Part shown: positions 52,554 to 64,000 of the stretch, one piece after another
Layout of the letters: every line of letters begins with the position of its first letter
Numbering within the stretch: position 1 is the stretch's first letter
Source: Maioricimonas rarisocia
GTDB lineage: Bacteria > Planctomycetota > Planctomycetia > Planctomycetales > Planctomycetaceae
NCBI RefSeq assembly: GCF_007747795.1
Contig: NZ_CP036275.1
Location: 1,626,501 to 1,690,500, forward strand
DNA length: 64,000 bases
Direction: 5' to 3'
Notes under the pieces: model-generated
Database searches by the model: none
Told to the model about the DNA's origin: nothing
The model's input: only the letters and a program-made list of their open reading frames with translations
Made by a program: the position numbers and the translations under genes

Positions 52554-54011
52554 TCACGCAAGAACGTCCGTCACGACCTGGCCGGCGACATCGGTGAGGC
52601 TCTCTTCCCGCCCCTGGTGGAAGTACGTCAGCCGTTCGTGATCCAGGCCCATCAGGTGCAGGATCGTGGCGTGCAGATCGTGCAGGTGGACGCGGTTCTC
52701 GATTGCTTCAAAGCCGAACTCATCCGTTGAGCCGTACTGCAGGCCCCCCTTCACGCCGCCCCCCGCCAGCCACATCGAGAAGCCGTACGGGTTGTGGTTG
52801 CGGCCGGGAGCTCCCTGTCCCTCGCTGAAGGGCATGCGGCCGAACTCGCCGCCCCAGACGATGAGGGTCTCGTCGAGCAGGCCGCGTTGCTCGAGGTCGG
52901 TGAGCAGGGCGGCAATCGGCTGGTCCACCTCAGCACCGTGACGGCCGTGATTCTTCTCGATGCTTTCGTGGGCGTCCCAGGTCTCTTCGAGGTGGCCGCC
53001 CCCCGAGTAGAGCTGCACGAAGCGGACGCCCCGTTCGACCAGCCGGCGGGCAACCAGGCAGTTGCGGCCGAACTCGTCGGTTGGCGACGTCCCCACGCCG
53101 TACATGTCGAGCGTGGCGGCGGTCTCCTGCGAGAGATCAACCGCTTCGGGAGCCTGCTGCTGCATGCGGAAGGCGAGCTCGTAGCTGTTGATGCGGGCAG
53201 CCAACTCGGAGCCTCCCGGACGGCTGGCGAGGTGCCGGTGGTTGAGCTGTTCGAGCAGATCGAGCTGATCGCGGCGGGCCTCGCGGGTGATGTGGGCCGG
53301 TCCCCGCAGATCGAGGATCGGATCGCCGACCGGGCGGAAGAGCGTTCCCTGGTAGGTGGCGGGCATGAAGCCGGCCGACCAGTTGGGCTGTCCGCTGATC
53401 GGTCCGCCCCGCTTGTCGAGAATGACGACGTAGCCGGGCAGGCTCTGGTTCTCGGTCCCCAGTCCGTAGACCGCCCAGGCTCCAAGCGAGGGCCGGCCGA
53501 TAAACGTCTTGCCTGTGTTCATCGCGACCAGAGCGGAGCCGTGCGCGTGACTGTCGGTGTGGCAGGAGTTGATGACGGCGAGCTTGTCGGCATGCTCGCG
53601 GACGTGAGGGAAGTAATCGGAGATCATCAGGCCGCTTTCGCCGCCCGGTCGGAACGGCCGGAACGCCGGCGTGAGGAACCCGACCTTGCGTCCGCCGGAG
53701 TTGATGTAGTCCTTTCCCTCAGGAAGCGGCTTGCCGGCGTATTTGGCCAGTTCGGGCTTGTAGTCGAACGTGTCGACCTGGCTGGGCGCACCGTTCATCA
53801 TCAGGAAGATGCAGGACTTCGCCCTGGTGGCGAAGTGCTGCGGCCTGGGTGCGAGCGGTGAGGCGTTGGCCGCGTCGGCCCGGGCGTGACGTGCGAAGAA
53901 GCCGTCCTGCTCGAGCAGTGATGTGAGGGCCAGACCGGCAAAGCCGCCACCCATCTGCCAGACGAATTCGCGGCGGGTCTGACCGCAGGGGTAGAGGGAT
54001 GGATGGTTCAT
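52554..54011 (-). CDS. DUF1501 protein, Tat-exported
   Basis: A 485-aa DUF1501 protein beginning with a twin-arginine signal (TRREFVWQMGGGFAGLAL). Landmarks are IFLMMNGAPSQVDTFDYKP, the CHTDSHAHGSA block and VWGGEFGRMP. It lies 32 bp after the DUF1553 cytochrome gene in the usual planctomycete order, so the two are an operon; the pair is thought to take part in polymer breakdown, though direct proof is limited. GAGGA lies seven bases before the ATG at 54011. Confidence 0.93.
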   Translation of the reverse strand: MNHPSLYPCGQTRREFVWQMGGGFAGLALTSLLEQDGFFARHARADAANASPLAPRPQHFATRAKSCIFLMMNGAPSQVDTFDYKPELAKYAGKPLPEGKDYINSGGRKVGFLTPAFRPFRPGGESGLMISDYFPHVREHADKLAVINSCHTDSHAHGSALVAMNTGKTFIGRPSLGAWAVYGLGTENQSLPGYVVILDKRGGPISGQPNWSAGFMPATYQGTLFRPVGDPILDLRGPAHITREARRDQLDLLEQLNHRHLASRPGGSELAARINSYELAFRMQQQAPEAVDLSQETAATLDMYGVGTSPTDEFGRNCLVARRLVERGVRFVQLYSGGGHLEETWDAHESIEKNHGRHGAEVDQPIAALLTDLEQRGLLDETLIVWGGEFGRMPFSEGQGAPGRNHNPYGFSMWLAGGGVKGGLQYGSTDEFGFEAIENRVHLHDLHATILHLMGLDHERLTYFHQGREESLTDVAGQVVTDVLA

Positions 54012-54043
54012 GGTGGTTCCTCGGCGAGATGGTCGGCAGAGGG

Positions 54044-57040
<2,997 letters not shown>

Positions 57041-57210
57041 GGTCGGCGGTTCCTGTCGGTAAGACGGACGGAGAAAAGAGTCGCAAGTATCAACGCCGGT
57101 CTATATGTTGGCCGGTCCACCATGACAGTGCAAACCCCAACGAGAATCCGTGCGGGCAACTCTTTTTCGACTTGCCATGCTCGGCACCACACAACGAAAG
57201 CGGACGCAGG

Positions 57211-58191
57211 ATGAGCCGGATCAAATACGGGCAGATCGGAGTCGGTCACGCACACGCAGGCAAGCTGTCGGTCTACCGCGAGTCGGATGACTACGAGGTG
57301 ATCGGGATCGTCGAGCCGGACCCTGAGCTGCGCAAGCGGGCCGAGAACTCTCCCGTCTTTCGTGACCTTCCCTGGATGACGGCGGAGGAACTGCTCAACC
57401 AGCCGGGGCTGCAGGTGGTCGGCGTCGAGACGCGCATCGGCGACCTGCTCGACACTGCCGAGCAGTGCATTGCCGCTGGGAAGCACGTTCATCTCGACAA
57501 GCCGGCGGGGGAGTCATTCCCGCAGTACCAGCGGATTCTCGCCGATGCGGCCCGGCAGAAGCTTGCCGTCCAGATGGGCTACATGTACCGGTACAATCCG
57601 GCGGTCGTGATGCTGCGCGACTTTCTGCAGAAGGGCTGGCTGGGTGAGCCGTTCGAAGTTCACTGCGTGATGAGCAAGCTGATGAATGCCGGCTCGCGGC
57701 AGAGCCTGGTCGAGTACACCGGCGGGACGATGTTCGAGCTCGGCTGCCACCTGATCGATCTGGTGGTGGGCGTGCTCGGCGGGCCGCAGCTGGTGCACGC
57801 GTTTCCGCGGCACTCGTCACCCATCGAAGACACGCTGCTGGACAACATGCTGGCGGTCTTCGAATACCCGAATGCGACGGCGACGATCCGCTCGAGCGTC
57901 AACGAGGTGGATGGCTTCGCCCGCAGGCACTTCGTCGTGTGCGGCACCGAGGGGACGTTCCACATCCAGCCGCTGGACAACCCGAAGGCGAAGGTGGCGT
58001 TCCACACGGCTCGTGGCGACTACCGCAAGGGGTACCAGGAGGTCGAGTTTCCGAAGTACCGGCGATATGTGGGTGACGCGGCCGACCTGGCGAAGATCGT
58101 CCGTCAGGAGAAGGAACCGGACTTCACGTATGAGCACGACCTGGCAGTGCAGCGTTCGGTGCTGCGGGCGAGCGGCCTGCCGGTGGCTTGA
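57211..58191 (+). CDS. Gfo/Idh/MocA family oxidoreductase
   Basis: A 326-aa NAD(P)-dependent sugar-type dehydrogenase: Rossmann start YGQIGVGHAHAG, then HVHLDKP (with the conserved Lys-Pro) and a GCHLIDLVVG block. Cytoplasmic; the substrate is probably a sugar or inositol derivative. Divergent from the DUF1553-DUF1501 operon across a 170-bp promoter region. The start at 57211 is supported by the beginning of the Rossmann fold. Confidence 0.93.
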   Translation: MSRIKYGQIGVGHAHAGKLSVYRESDDYEVIGIVEPDPELRKRAENSPVFRDLPWMTAEELLNQPGLQVVGVETRIGDLLDTAEQCIAAGKHVHLDKPAGESFPQYQRILADAARQKLAVQMGYMYRYNPAVVMLRDFLQKGWLGEPFEVHCVMSKLMNAGSRQSLVEYTGGTMFELGCHLIDLVVGVLGGPQLVHAFPRHSSPIEDTLLDNMLAVFEYPNATATIRSSVNEVDGFARRHFVVCGTEGTFHIQPLDNPKAKVAFHTARGDYRKGYQEVEFPKYRRYVGDAADLAKIVRQEKEPDFTYEHDLAVQRSVLRASGLPVA

Positions 58192-58196
58192 AAGGG

Positions 58197-58240
58197 AGTC
58201 TTGAGTCTTGAATCTTGAGTCTTGAATCTTGAGTCTTGAG
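58197..58240 (+). repeat. Heptamer tandem array
   Basis: TTGAGTC and TTGAATC alternate for about six units right after the oxidoreductase stop. Confidence 0.85.
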
Positions 58241-58253
58241 AAGTGAGCAGGGC

Positions 58254-58278
58254 GAGCCCGGAGCGTGAGCTCCGGGGT
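58254..58278 (+). repeat. R3 module copy
   Basis: Identical to the copy at 36776-36800. Confidence 0.75.
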
Positions 58279-58338
58279 GGCATGCTTGTCCTTCTATGCC
58301 TGCATGTGTGTCGAAGAGCGCTCGTAGATGTGTGTTAC

Positions 58339-58360
58339 GAGCCGCGACCGTGAAGGAGCG
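58339..58360 (+). repeat. R4 module copy
   Basis: GAGCCGCGACCGTGAAGGAG type. Confidence 0.55.
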
Positions 58361-58429
58361 GAGGTCGGTGCTGCCGCCGGAAGGCGACGCACCAGTCGCA
58401 GGTTGGGGCCGGTCCCTGCATTGAACGAT

Positions 58430-58460
58430 GGTGGGTTACGCTTCGCTAACCCACCCTACG
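58430..58460. repeat. GGTGGGTTACGCTTCGCTAACCC-type hairpin
   Basis: GGTGGGTTACG, loop CTTCG, then CTAACCCACCCTAC. From general knowledge this hairpin occurs in intergenic regions of many unrelated bacteria. Confidence 0.75.
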
Positions 58461-58526
58461 ATTTCCTGAAGGGATCGGCATGTTTACGTGGATTCCGATC
58501 GGCCGCTGACCTAAAGGGTTCCCGAC

Positions 58527-58967
58527 ATGAGCAAGGCATTGCGGACAGTGGGCGGCGTCGTTGCCGGGATCGTCGTTGCTTTGATCCTGCTGATTGCCGT
58601 CGAGGCGTTCAGCGCGGTGGTTCATCCGGTGCCGGAAGACTTCGACGGCACAATGGAACAGATGTGCCAGCATGTGGCCCGCTACCCGCAATGGGTGCTG
58701 GCGGTGGTTGTGCCGATGTGGGGAGCGATTGCCTTCATCAGCACCTGGACGGCCCATCGAGTCGGGGGACGGGTGGCAGCGATCGTCATCGCGGTTCTTC
58801 TGGTCGCGGCCGTCGTGTTCAACGTGTCGATGCTGCCGTACGTGATGTGGTTCAAGCTGGTGATGGTGCCGGTCGTCGCGGGAGCAGCCGCATGGGCGTG
58901 CGTGCGTCGGCCGGGGGGAAACCGTATCGGCTCCGCGACCGGTGAGGACGTCGCGCCAGGTTCGTGA
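58527..58967 (+). CDS. Unrecognised small membrane protein
   Basis: A 146-aa protein with four hydrophobic helices (about 7-28, 56-75, 82-102, 108-126) and a polar C-terminus. The segment FSAVVHPVPEDFDG between helices 1 and 2 may face the periplasm. Similar small proteins exist in many bacteria without a known role. Coding nature is likely from the clean helix pattern. Confidence 0.7.
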   Translation: MSKALRTVGGVVAGIVVALILLIAVEAFSAVVHPVPEDFDGTMEQMCQHVARYPQWVLAVVVPMWGAIAFISTWTAHRVGGRVAAIVIAVLLVAAVVFNVSMLPYVMWFKLVMVPVVAGAAAWACVRRPGGNRIGSATGEDVAPGS

Positions 58968-59227
58968 GTGGAGGCGAGCGAATTGGTGGCAGGGGCTCAC
59001 GACCTCTTTCCGGCTTTGCCGTGCCTGGTCTGAGAGCCGGAGCGGCCGGGCTGGTCGCTCCAGAATGCCTGGCGGGCTTCCGCATCGGCATCGGGTCGTA
59101 GCGGATGTCCCGACCGGAGGGGAGCAGGGGAGCTCAACTCGGACGAAACTGATTGAATCCGCGGCGTTCACGACTTAGCGTAAGGGTTGAGACACGTCTA
59201 CGATCACCTTTGCGGAGTTTCCCAGTC

Positions 59228-59464
59228 ATGGCACTGCCTGTTGTACTGGCCGGTACGTTCGCCAGAAAGTTCGGGCCCGAGGCCGCGAAGCTGCTCGTCA
59301 AGCTGCTGCGCGCGGCCATGAAGGATCCCGAAGTGCAGGCACAGCTCAAAGTGATTGCCAGGTCCCGCAACTCTGCGGATCTGAAGCGCAACCTCAAGAC
59401 GCTCCCGAAGGGGCTGCTGACCGAAGCGAACCTCCGGAAGGTGCTGGCCGCCTGCAGCAAGTAG
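59228..59464 (+). CDS. Unrecognised 78-aa basic protein
   Basis: MALPVVLAGTFARKFGPEAA... followed by helices with many lysines (KLLVKLLRAAMKDPEV, LKVIARSRNSADLKRNL). No cysteine except near the C-terminus. Could be a small regulator; there is no basis for a function. The ATG at 59228 is the only one near the start of the regular helix pattern. Confidence 0.5.
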   Translation: MALPVVLAGTFARKFGPEAAKLLVKLLRAAMKDPEVQAQLKVIARSRNSADLKRNLKTLPKGLLTEANLRKVLAACSK

Positions 59465-59511
59465 GGGGGACCGCGTCGGCGGTCGGCAGACGCAGGGCAT
59501 CGATCTTGACG

Positions 59512-59538
59512 GCCCACCGGCCGGGGGTGGTGGGCTTT
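59512..59538 (+). terminator. GCCCACC/GGTGGGC hairpin with TTT
   Basis: 7-bp stem with a G-rich loop, then TTT, 47 nt after the stop of the 78-aa gene. Confidence 0.5.
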
Positions 59539-59558
59539 CCGGGCGAGCAGCCGACCAG

Positions 59559-60383
59559 TCATGCGGTCCGTTCCCGCAGGGCACCGACCTTCGGATCGAG
59601 AAGCCGGGAGGAGTGGCCCCGCTCGAACGTCCGCAGGTACATGAGGGCCAGGCTGGGAGCCATCACCAGCGTCAGGAAGTTGCCGACCGGCAGGTTGAAC
59701 AGGAAGCTCTGCAGGATCGTCTTCCGCATTTGAGCCGGGGATGCGACGGTCTCTTCCGTTCTGATCGCGAAGGCAATTCCCAGGCAGACGATGACCACCG
59801 GCAGCCGGTACTGCTTGAGACTGTCGGTCGTTTCACCCGAGATCGGGCAGGTGAGCAGTGCGGGAGCCTCTTCACCGGCACGGCTGGCGAGCTGACGGTC
59901 GCGCCCCCGATCGGCCAGGTGGAGCGGCAGGATGCAGGCCGCCACGATCAGGCCGACGCCGACGCCAAAGGCGGAGATGATCAGCACGGCGAGAGCGATT
60001 GCCCGTGCACGGCTGGGAGGTGGGCCAGTGTTGGCTTCGAACTCCCGTTCCCAGGCGGCCGACTCATCCAGTTCTTCTTCGTCAGCCGGTTCGCTTTGAT
60101 CGTCCGTTTGATTCACTGTCGACCAGTCGATCTCGGCAGGGATGAAGAGCGGCGGGGTGTCGTTCGCGGCTTCGCCGGATGAGATCTTCAGAAGCTGTGT
60201 ATAAGGATTGGTCGGCACATTCGTCGGCTCGACCGGGGTGGATGGCTGAATTGGCGGCAGGAAGTCGGACGCCGAGATCGATGAACCTTCCGGCGAGGGT
60301 GGTGTGTCGTCGGCGGGGAGTGTGCCGGTCAGGAGGGCGAGGGTGCAGGCGAGAGCGAGGGCCGGAATCGTGTGGCGGGACAT
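59559..60383 (-). CDS. Unrecognised secreted/membrane protein
   Basis: A 274-aa protein: signal peptide (about 1-24), a long Pro/Ser/Glu-rich linker with acidic QSEPADEEELDES (about 25-120), then three hydrophobic helices (about 125-150, 185-203, 218-240) separated by polar loops. The ATG at 60383 opens the signal peptide; the frame extends upstream through repeat DNA to 60797 and that part is rejected. Function unknown. Confidence 0.65.
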   Translation of the reverse strand: MSRHTIPALALACTLALLTGTLPADDTPPSPEGSSISASDFLPPIQPSTPVEPTNVPTNPYTQLLKISSGEAANDTPPLFIPAEIDWSTVNQTDDQSEPADEEELDESAAWEREFEANTGPPPSRARAIALAVLIISAFGVGVGLIVAACILPLHLADRGRDRQLASRAGEEAPALLTCPISGETTDSLKQYRLPVVIVCLGIAFAIRTEETVASPAQMRKTILQSFLFNLPVGNFLTLVMAPSLALMYLRTFERGHSSRLLDPKVGALRERTA

Positions 60384-60808
60384 TTCTGCATTCCGCTTTC
60401 GGGTGGTGTGAACGGTCGTGACGTCGTGTACGGCGACAGTTCGTGAAGCGGAAGGCGGGGGCGAGATGTTACAGGGGGGAGCAGGGGGGGGCTGGTGGTC
60501 GTCGCGTCGCCTCCAGCTGTAAGCCTCGAGAGGCGAGTCTTGAGGGAATGCCTGCCGCGTCGAAGGCGAGCCCGGTACGTCAGCGCCGGGATGACGTCGT
60601 CGACGTTCGACGCCGCTTCGAACTGGTGGCATGCTTGCCCTTGAAGGCAAGAATGTGTGGCCAATGTGTGTCGGCCTCTTGCCGGCTTTGCCGGCCGCGG
60701 TGCGAACACCGGGGGGACCCTGGGTGCGGGCGTTCGGACGCGGAACGAGCGGGCTTCTGTAGCGGCGCCACTCGGATACGCCCTGTGTCAGGGCCACCCG
60801 CGGAAGAT

Positions 60809-60826
60809 GCTGGGACCAGTCCCAGC
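60809..60826 (+). repeat. R1 palindrome copy
   Basis: Exact GCTGGGACCAGTCCCAGC with trailing CTAC. Confidence 0.85.
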
Positions 60827-60837
60827 CTACATCTGAA

Positions 60838-60875
60838 GCATGCCCACCCGTCTTCGGCGCGAGGGCATGGCACCC
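60838..60875 (+). repeat. R2 module copy
   Basis: GCATGCCCACCCGTCTTCGG then CGCGAGGGCATGGCACCC; the two changes from the consensus keep the inner stem plausible. Confidence 0.75.
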
Positions 60876-60879
60876 TGCG

Positions 60880-60907
60880 GCCCACCGGGCGCGGCCGGTG
60901 GGCTTTT
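60880..60907 (+). terminator. GCCCACCGG/CCGGTGGGC hairpin with TTTT
   Basis: Perfect 9-bp stem and 6-nt loop followed by TTTT on the plus strand; no plus-strand gene precedes it closely, so it may be a repeat rather than a working terminator. Confidence 0.45.
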
Positions 60908-60933
60908 GCGATTCTTCGCCACCTGCCGAAAAT

Positions 60934-60951
60934 GCTGGGACCAGTCCCAGC
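60934..60951 (+). repeat. R1 palindrome copy
   Basis: Exact GCTGGGACCAGTCCCAGC with trailing CTAC, 108 bp after another R1 copy. Confidence 0.85.
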
Positions 60952-60969
60952 CTACCTCAGGATGGCTGA

Positions 60970-63204
60970 TTATCCCGTGGCCGTGACGAGCTGGACGGCA
61001 CATGCCTTGTACGACGGCTGCTTCGAATAAGGATCGAAGACGGCATCGGTCAGGCGGTTCGTCTCTTCGTAGTGCATCGGGATGAAGACCTGGCCGGGGG
61101 AGACGGCCGGCGTCAGGAAGGCCATCGCCCGCATCTGCCCGCGCTGGGAGCGGACGGTAATCCAGTCGTTGGGACGGATGCCCAACCGGCGGGCGTCGGC
61201 GGGATTCACCTCGACGAACGGATGCTCGGGGTACAGCTTGCGAAGGACCGCCGAGTTCTTCGTGCGGGTCTGCGTGTGCCACTGTGATGCCGACCCGCGG
61301 CCGGTCAGCAGGATGAAATCGAACTCGCGACCGGGGGCTTCGGAGAGAGGACGGGGCTCTTCGAACAGAAACTTCGCCCGCTGGTCGGGGTGGTAGAATT
61401 TGCCGTCCTCGAACAGGACCCGCTGCTGCCGGTCGTCCGGCACCTGGGAGGAGTAGGGCCACTGGATGCCGCCTCGCTCGTCGATCATCCGGTAATCGTG
61501 GATGCCGGTGATGTCGCAGGGCTGACCGGCGGAACATTGTTTGAGGATCTGGAAAACCGCTTCGGGGGATGTCCAGTTGCGGAACATGTTCTCGCAGCCC
61601 CAGTAGCTGGCGAGCAGGCGGAAGATGTTGAAGTCGGAAAGGGCCTGGCCGGGGGCGCGGTGGACCTTCTTGAGCACTCCGATGCGGCGTTCGGAGTTGA
61701 TGAACGTTCCTTCTTTCTCACCCCAGGCGGCGGCGGGGAGAACGAGGTCGGCCTCGCGGGCGGTCTCGGTCGAGTGGTACATGTCCTGAACGACGAGGAA
61801 GTCGAGCCGGTCGAGGATGTCGCGGGCGAGGTTCTGGTTGATCCAGGAGTGGGCCGGGTTGGTGCAGATGACCCACAGGCCGCAGATCCTGCCTCGCAGG
61901 ATGCCCTCCATGATCTCGTTGTAGGCCCAGCTGTTTTCGGTCGGGATGACCGTCTCGGGGATGCCGAGGATACCGGCGATCTTCTGGCGGTGTTCGGCAT
62001 TGGCGAAGTCGTGACCGCCGAGCAGGTTCGTCGTGTTGCTGAACAGTCGCGAACCCATGGCATTGCATTGACCGGTGATCGAGTTCGCACCGGTGCCGGG
62101 GCAGCCGATGTTGCCGGTCATGAGCGCCAGGTTGATGATCGCCTGGGCGGTTCGCACGCCCTGATAGCTCTGGTTGACGCCCATCGTCCACCAGAAGGAG
62201 ACGCGGCGGCCCTTGTGGATGGTGCGAGCGAACTCTTCGATGGCGTCGGCGGCGAGGCCGGTCTCCTGCGTGACGCGGTCGAGAGTGAACGGCTGCACGA
62301 ACTCGGCGAATGCGTCGAAGTCATTGGTGTGCGCATCAATGAAGTCGCGGTCGATCCATCCCTTCTCGATGAGAATGCGGGCGACGCCATACAGCAGCGA
62401 CTGGTCCGACTTGGGAGCGATCGCCAGGTGCTGCGTGGCATTCATGGCGGTTTCGGTCATGCGGGGATCGACCACCACAATGCGGGGATCGTTGGGGTTG
62501 CGCATGACCCGTTCCCACATGATCGGATGCGCCAGGCAGAGGTTGCTGCCGATGAGCACGATCGTGTCGGAGTCTTCGAAGTCCTGGTAGGTATAGGGCG
62601 GAGCGTCGAAGCCGAAGGCCTGTTTGTAGGCAACGACCGACGTGGCCATGCACTGCCGGGTGTTGCCGTCGCCGTGCAGCAGGCCCATGCCGAACTTGGC
62701 GAACGCACCGAGGAAAGCCATCTCTTCGGTGGGCATCTGCCCGGTGCTGAGGAACGCGACCGAATCGGGGCCGTGCTGCTGCTGGATTGCTCGGAAGCGG
62801 TCGACGAACGTCGAGGCGGCGACATCCCAGTCGACCGGTTCGAGGCGTCCGCTGGCGTTCTTTCTGAGAGGAGTTGTCGCCCGGTCGGGGCTGTCGAGCA
62901 CGGTGAGTGCTTCCCAACCCTTGGGGCAGGCCATGCCTAGGTTCACGGGATAGTCGGGATTGGGAGACAGATTGACGGCCTCGCCATCCTTGAGGTGGAC
63001 CTTGAGGCTGCAGCCGGTCGAGCAGTAGCCGCAGACCATGTCTGTCGTGTCGGTCGGCCGGCTGCGGACGGGAACCCTGCCCAGGCCGAAGCCGCCCGGT
63101 TCGAGCAGCAGTTCGCGAGTGAGCGGCCCCTGCTTCTGGTGGACCAGATTCCGGACGGAGTCGGCGATGCTGCCTGTGGACGGTGGGGTGGGGATGGTCG
63201 TCAT
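60970..63204 (-). CDS. nasA: Molybdopterin-dependent assimilatory-type nitrate reductase catalytic subunit
   Basis: A 744-aa molybdopterin oxidoreductase, about the length of NasA/NarB. A 4Fe-4S cluster is bound by C58-x-x-C61-x-x-x-C65 and C93 (MACPKGWE). The probable molybdenum ligand is C185 ([12 protein letters not shown]). The molybdopterin-binding C-terminal domain ends with QWHTQTRT and MHYEETNRL. It reduces nitrate to nitrite. No Tat signal, so cytoplasmic. Start ATG 63204 follows GGGAGGA and overlaps the stop of the membrane-anchor gene by four bases. A formate-dehydrogenase-like role cannot be fully excluded, but the Cys ligand context favours nitrate. Confidence 0.9.
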   Translation of the reverse strand: MTTIPTPPSTGSIADSVRNLVHQKQGPLTRELLLEPGGFGLGRVPVRSRPTDTTDMVCGYCSTGCSLKVHLKDGEAVNLSPNPDYPVNLGMACPKGWEALTVLDSPDRATTPLRKNASGRLEPVDWDVAASTFVDRFRAIQQQHGPDSVAFLSTGQMPTEEMAFLGAFAKFGMGLLHGDGNTRQCMATSVVAYKQAFGFDAPPYTYQDFEDSDTIVLIGSNLCLAHPIMWERVMRNPNDPRIVVVDPRMTETAMNATQHLAIAPKSDQSLLYGVARILIEKGWIDRDFIDAHTNDFDAFAEFVQPFTLDRVTQETGLAADAIEEFARTIHKGRRVSFWWTMGVNQSYQGVRTAQAIINLALMTGNIGCPGTGANSITGQCNAMGSRLFSNTTNLLGGHDFANAEHRQKIAGILGIPETVIPTENSWAYNEIMEGILRGRICGLWVICTNPAHSWINQNLARDILDRLDFLVVQDMYHSTETAREADLVLPAAAWGEKEGTFINSERRIGVLKKVHRAPGQALSDFNIFRLLASYWGCENMFRNWTSPEAVFQILKQCSAGQPCDITGIHDYRMIDERGGIQWPYSSQVPDDRQQRVLFEDGKFYHPDQRAKFLFEEPRPLSEAPGREFDFILLTGRGSASQWHTQTRTKNSAVLRKLYPEHPFVEVNPADARRLGIRPNDWITVRSQRGQMRAMAFLTPAVSPGQVFIPMHYEETNRLTDAVFDPYSKQPSYKACAVQLVTATG

Positions 63205-63998
63205 GGGCGCGGTCCTCCCGGCATCCGGGCGGATGCGACGGCGGCGAAGAACAGGTACCGCTCGAGCAGTTCGCCGGCGAGAGTCGCGGCGAACAGGAGC
63301 GCAATCAGAGGTGTCTGCAGAGTCATGGACTGACTGGCGGTGTCGGGGCTGAGCAGCATCAGTGGCAGGACGATGCCTCCCAGCAGGCCGCAGGCAAACC
63401 GGGCCAGTGCGGTGTTGGACAGGGGGCCGGTCATCAGCAGTGCGGAGCGCTTCAGCGGCGTGGTGCGGCGGTCGGTCAGGTGTCGGAAGAGGGCGGCTTC
63501 GAAGATCAGCTTGCAGCCGGCCAGTGTGATCAACGTCGTTCCCAGCCACTCGCGTCCCGCCTGGAACAGCTCGGCGACGTTCGCCTGGTCTCCCACCCCC
63601 GCGGCGACGGCCAGCGTCAGCCAGGTGGTCGACACGCCGAGGACGCCCGCGGTCAGCACAAAGCGACTCGACGTGGCCGAGAGGCTCCAGTACTCACGAC
63701 GGGTGAAGACGTAGATCATGATGGAGCAGAAGAGCCCCGCGGCACCACTGACGGCGACCGACCAGCCCAGGCCTGTCGTTACGTCGGGGGGGACGCCGGG
63801 GACGTTGCAGGCAAGTGTGTACAGGCCGGCCAGGCCGGCAAACAGTCCGAAGGCCAGAATCTCGCGGCTGAGCCAGGAGTGCTTCAGGCCGATCATTGCG
63901 CGAAACGCGTACTGGGGACGCCCCAGGTGCAGGGTACTGGCCCCCAGCGCGATCAGCCCGAAGAGCAGTGCGGCGGACGCGTGGATGGGCCGCATGGC
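63201..63998 (-). CDS. DmsC-like membrane anchor subunit, 5' end outside window
   Basis: The visible 264+ residues hold about seven hydrophobic helices and the DmsC hallmarks [14 protein letters not shown] and [10 protein letters not shown]. DmsC proteins take electrons from quinol and pass them through a DmsB-like Fe-S protein to a molybdenum enzyme. DmsC normally starts with another helix before the visible beginning, so the start is probably beyond the window edge. The overlap with the nitrate reductase gene (ATGA) indicates they work together. Confidence 0.85.
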   Translation of the reverse strand, partial: AMRPIHASAALLFGLIALGASTLHLGRPQYAFRAMIGLKHSWLSREILAFGLFAGLAGLYTLACNVPGVPPDVTTGLGWSVAVSGAAGLFCSIMIYVFTRREYWSLSATSSRFVLTAGVLGVSTTWLTLAVAAGVGDQANVAELFQAGREWLGTTLITLAGCKLIFEAALFRHLTDRRTTPLKRSALLMTGPLSNTALARFACGLLGGIVLPLMLLSPDTASQSMTLQTPLIALLFAATLAGELLERYLFFAAVASARMPGGPRP

Positions 63999-64000
63999 GG

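Larger units (their letters stand above)
58192..58526. other. Repeat mosaic spacer
   Basis: 335 bp with heptamer array (58197), R3 (58254), R4 (58339), a degenerate R1 (58402) and the GGTGGGTTACG hairpin (58430). No gene. Confidence 0.65.
60384..60969. other. Repeat mosaic spacer
   Basis: 586 bp with a degenerate R3 (60568), R1 (60809), R2 (60838), the GCCCACCGG hairpin (60880) and R1 (60934). No gene. Confidence 0.65.

Noticed and set aside
58197-58240. CRISPR-like array
   Set aside because: Units are only 7 bp and contiguous, with no spacers; no cas genes in the window.
59584-60182. Plus-strand frame of about 190 codons over the unrecognised membrane protein
   Set aside because: Minus strand gives signal peptide and clear hydrophobic helices; plus strand does not.
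61390-62940. 516-codon plus-strand frame over the nitrate reductase
   Set aside because: Shadow of the molybdopterin enzyme.

Overview
The window looks like chromosome of a member of the Planctomycetota (probably Planctomycetaceae). It is GC-rich and carries several gene types that are typical of that phylum: three secreted formylglycine sulfatases, two Tat-exported DUF1501 proteins, a DUF1549/DUF1553 (PSD1) cytochrome c protein, a DUF1080 (3-keto-disaccharide hydrolase) protein, PEP-CTERM proteins, and a proline/glutamate/glycine-rich membrane protein of the DUF4175 type. The phylum call rests on gene content recognised by eye; no database search was possible.

Layout. 2-6905: the 3' part of a very long low-complexity membrane protein, mutS on the minus strand, and tRNA-Pro(GGG). 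7294-9520: a TetR regulator, an AhpD-like carboxymuconolactone decarboxylase and a short-chain dehydrogenase; the same 18-bp operator-like palindrome lies before the first two. 9629-18731: a SRPBCC protein, a frameshifted sulfatase, two tandem PEP-CTERM cassettes, a DUF1080 protein, a tiny antitoxin-like ORF, and an Ntn-hydrolase/BPL_N fusion. 19210-24929: a PfpI-family protein, then a five-gene minus-strand phosphonate operon (transporter, alcohol dehydrogenase, HD diiron oxygenase-like, FAD oxidoreductase, phnX). 25274-27891: a double-domain esterase and a sialate-acetylesterase-like protein. 28215-35760: a WYL regulator followed by a NERD-helicase, a Mre11/SbcD-like nuclease and a Rad50/SbcC-like ATPase. 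35823-41111: FxsA, an ABM monooxygenase, MsrB, small proteins, a sulfatase and a VOC protein. 41533-44076: two tandem paralogous secreted proteins. 44776-46313: an intact IS4-type element with inverted repeats and target duplication. 46404-58191: DUF1501, metallophosphoesterase, YdcF-like, sulfatase, a DUF1553-DUF1501 operon and a Gfo/Idh/MocA oxidoreductase. 58527-60383: three uncharacterised small proteins. 60970-64000: a molybdopterin nitrate reductase translationally coupled to a DmsC-like membrane anchor that runs off the window.

How the genes fit together. Sulfatases, esterases, DUF1080, Gfo/Idh/MocA and the PSD1/DUF1501 pair fit a lifestyle of breaking down sulfated and acetylated polysaccharides. 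The phosphonate operon would release phosphate from aminoethylphosphonate-like compounds. The nitrate reductase fits nitrogen assimilation. The WYL/NERD-helicase/YhaO/YhaN-like group is a DNA-processing module that may act in repair or defence.

The most unusual large-scale feature is in the spacers: nearly every gene-free stretch over 250 bp is a mosaic of the same few short palindromic modules. Examples are an 18-bp GCTGGGACCAGTCCCAGC hairpin, a 38-bp module, a module of about 25 bp, an 83-bp element with fixed ends and a variable core, and a repeat of about 103 bp. The modules are shuffled in different orders and orientations.
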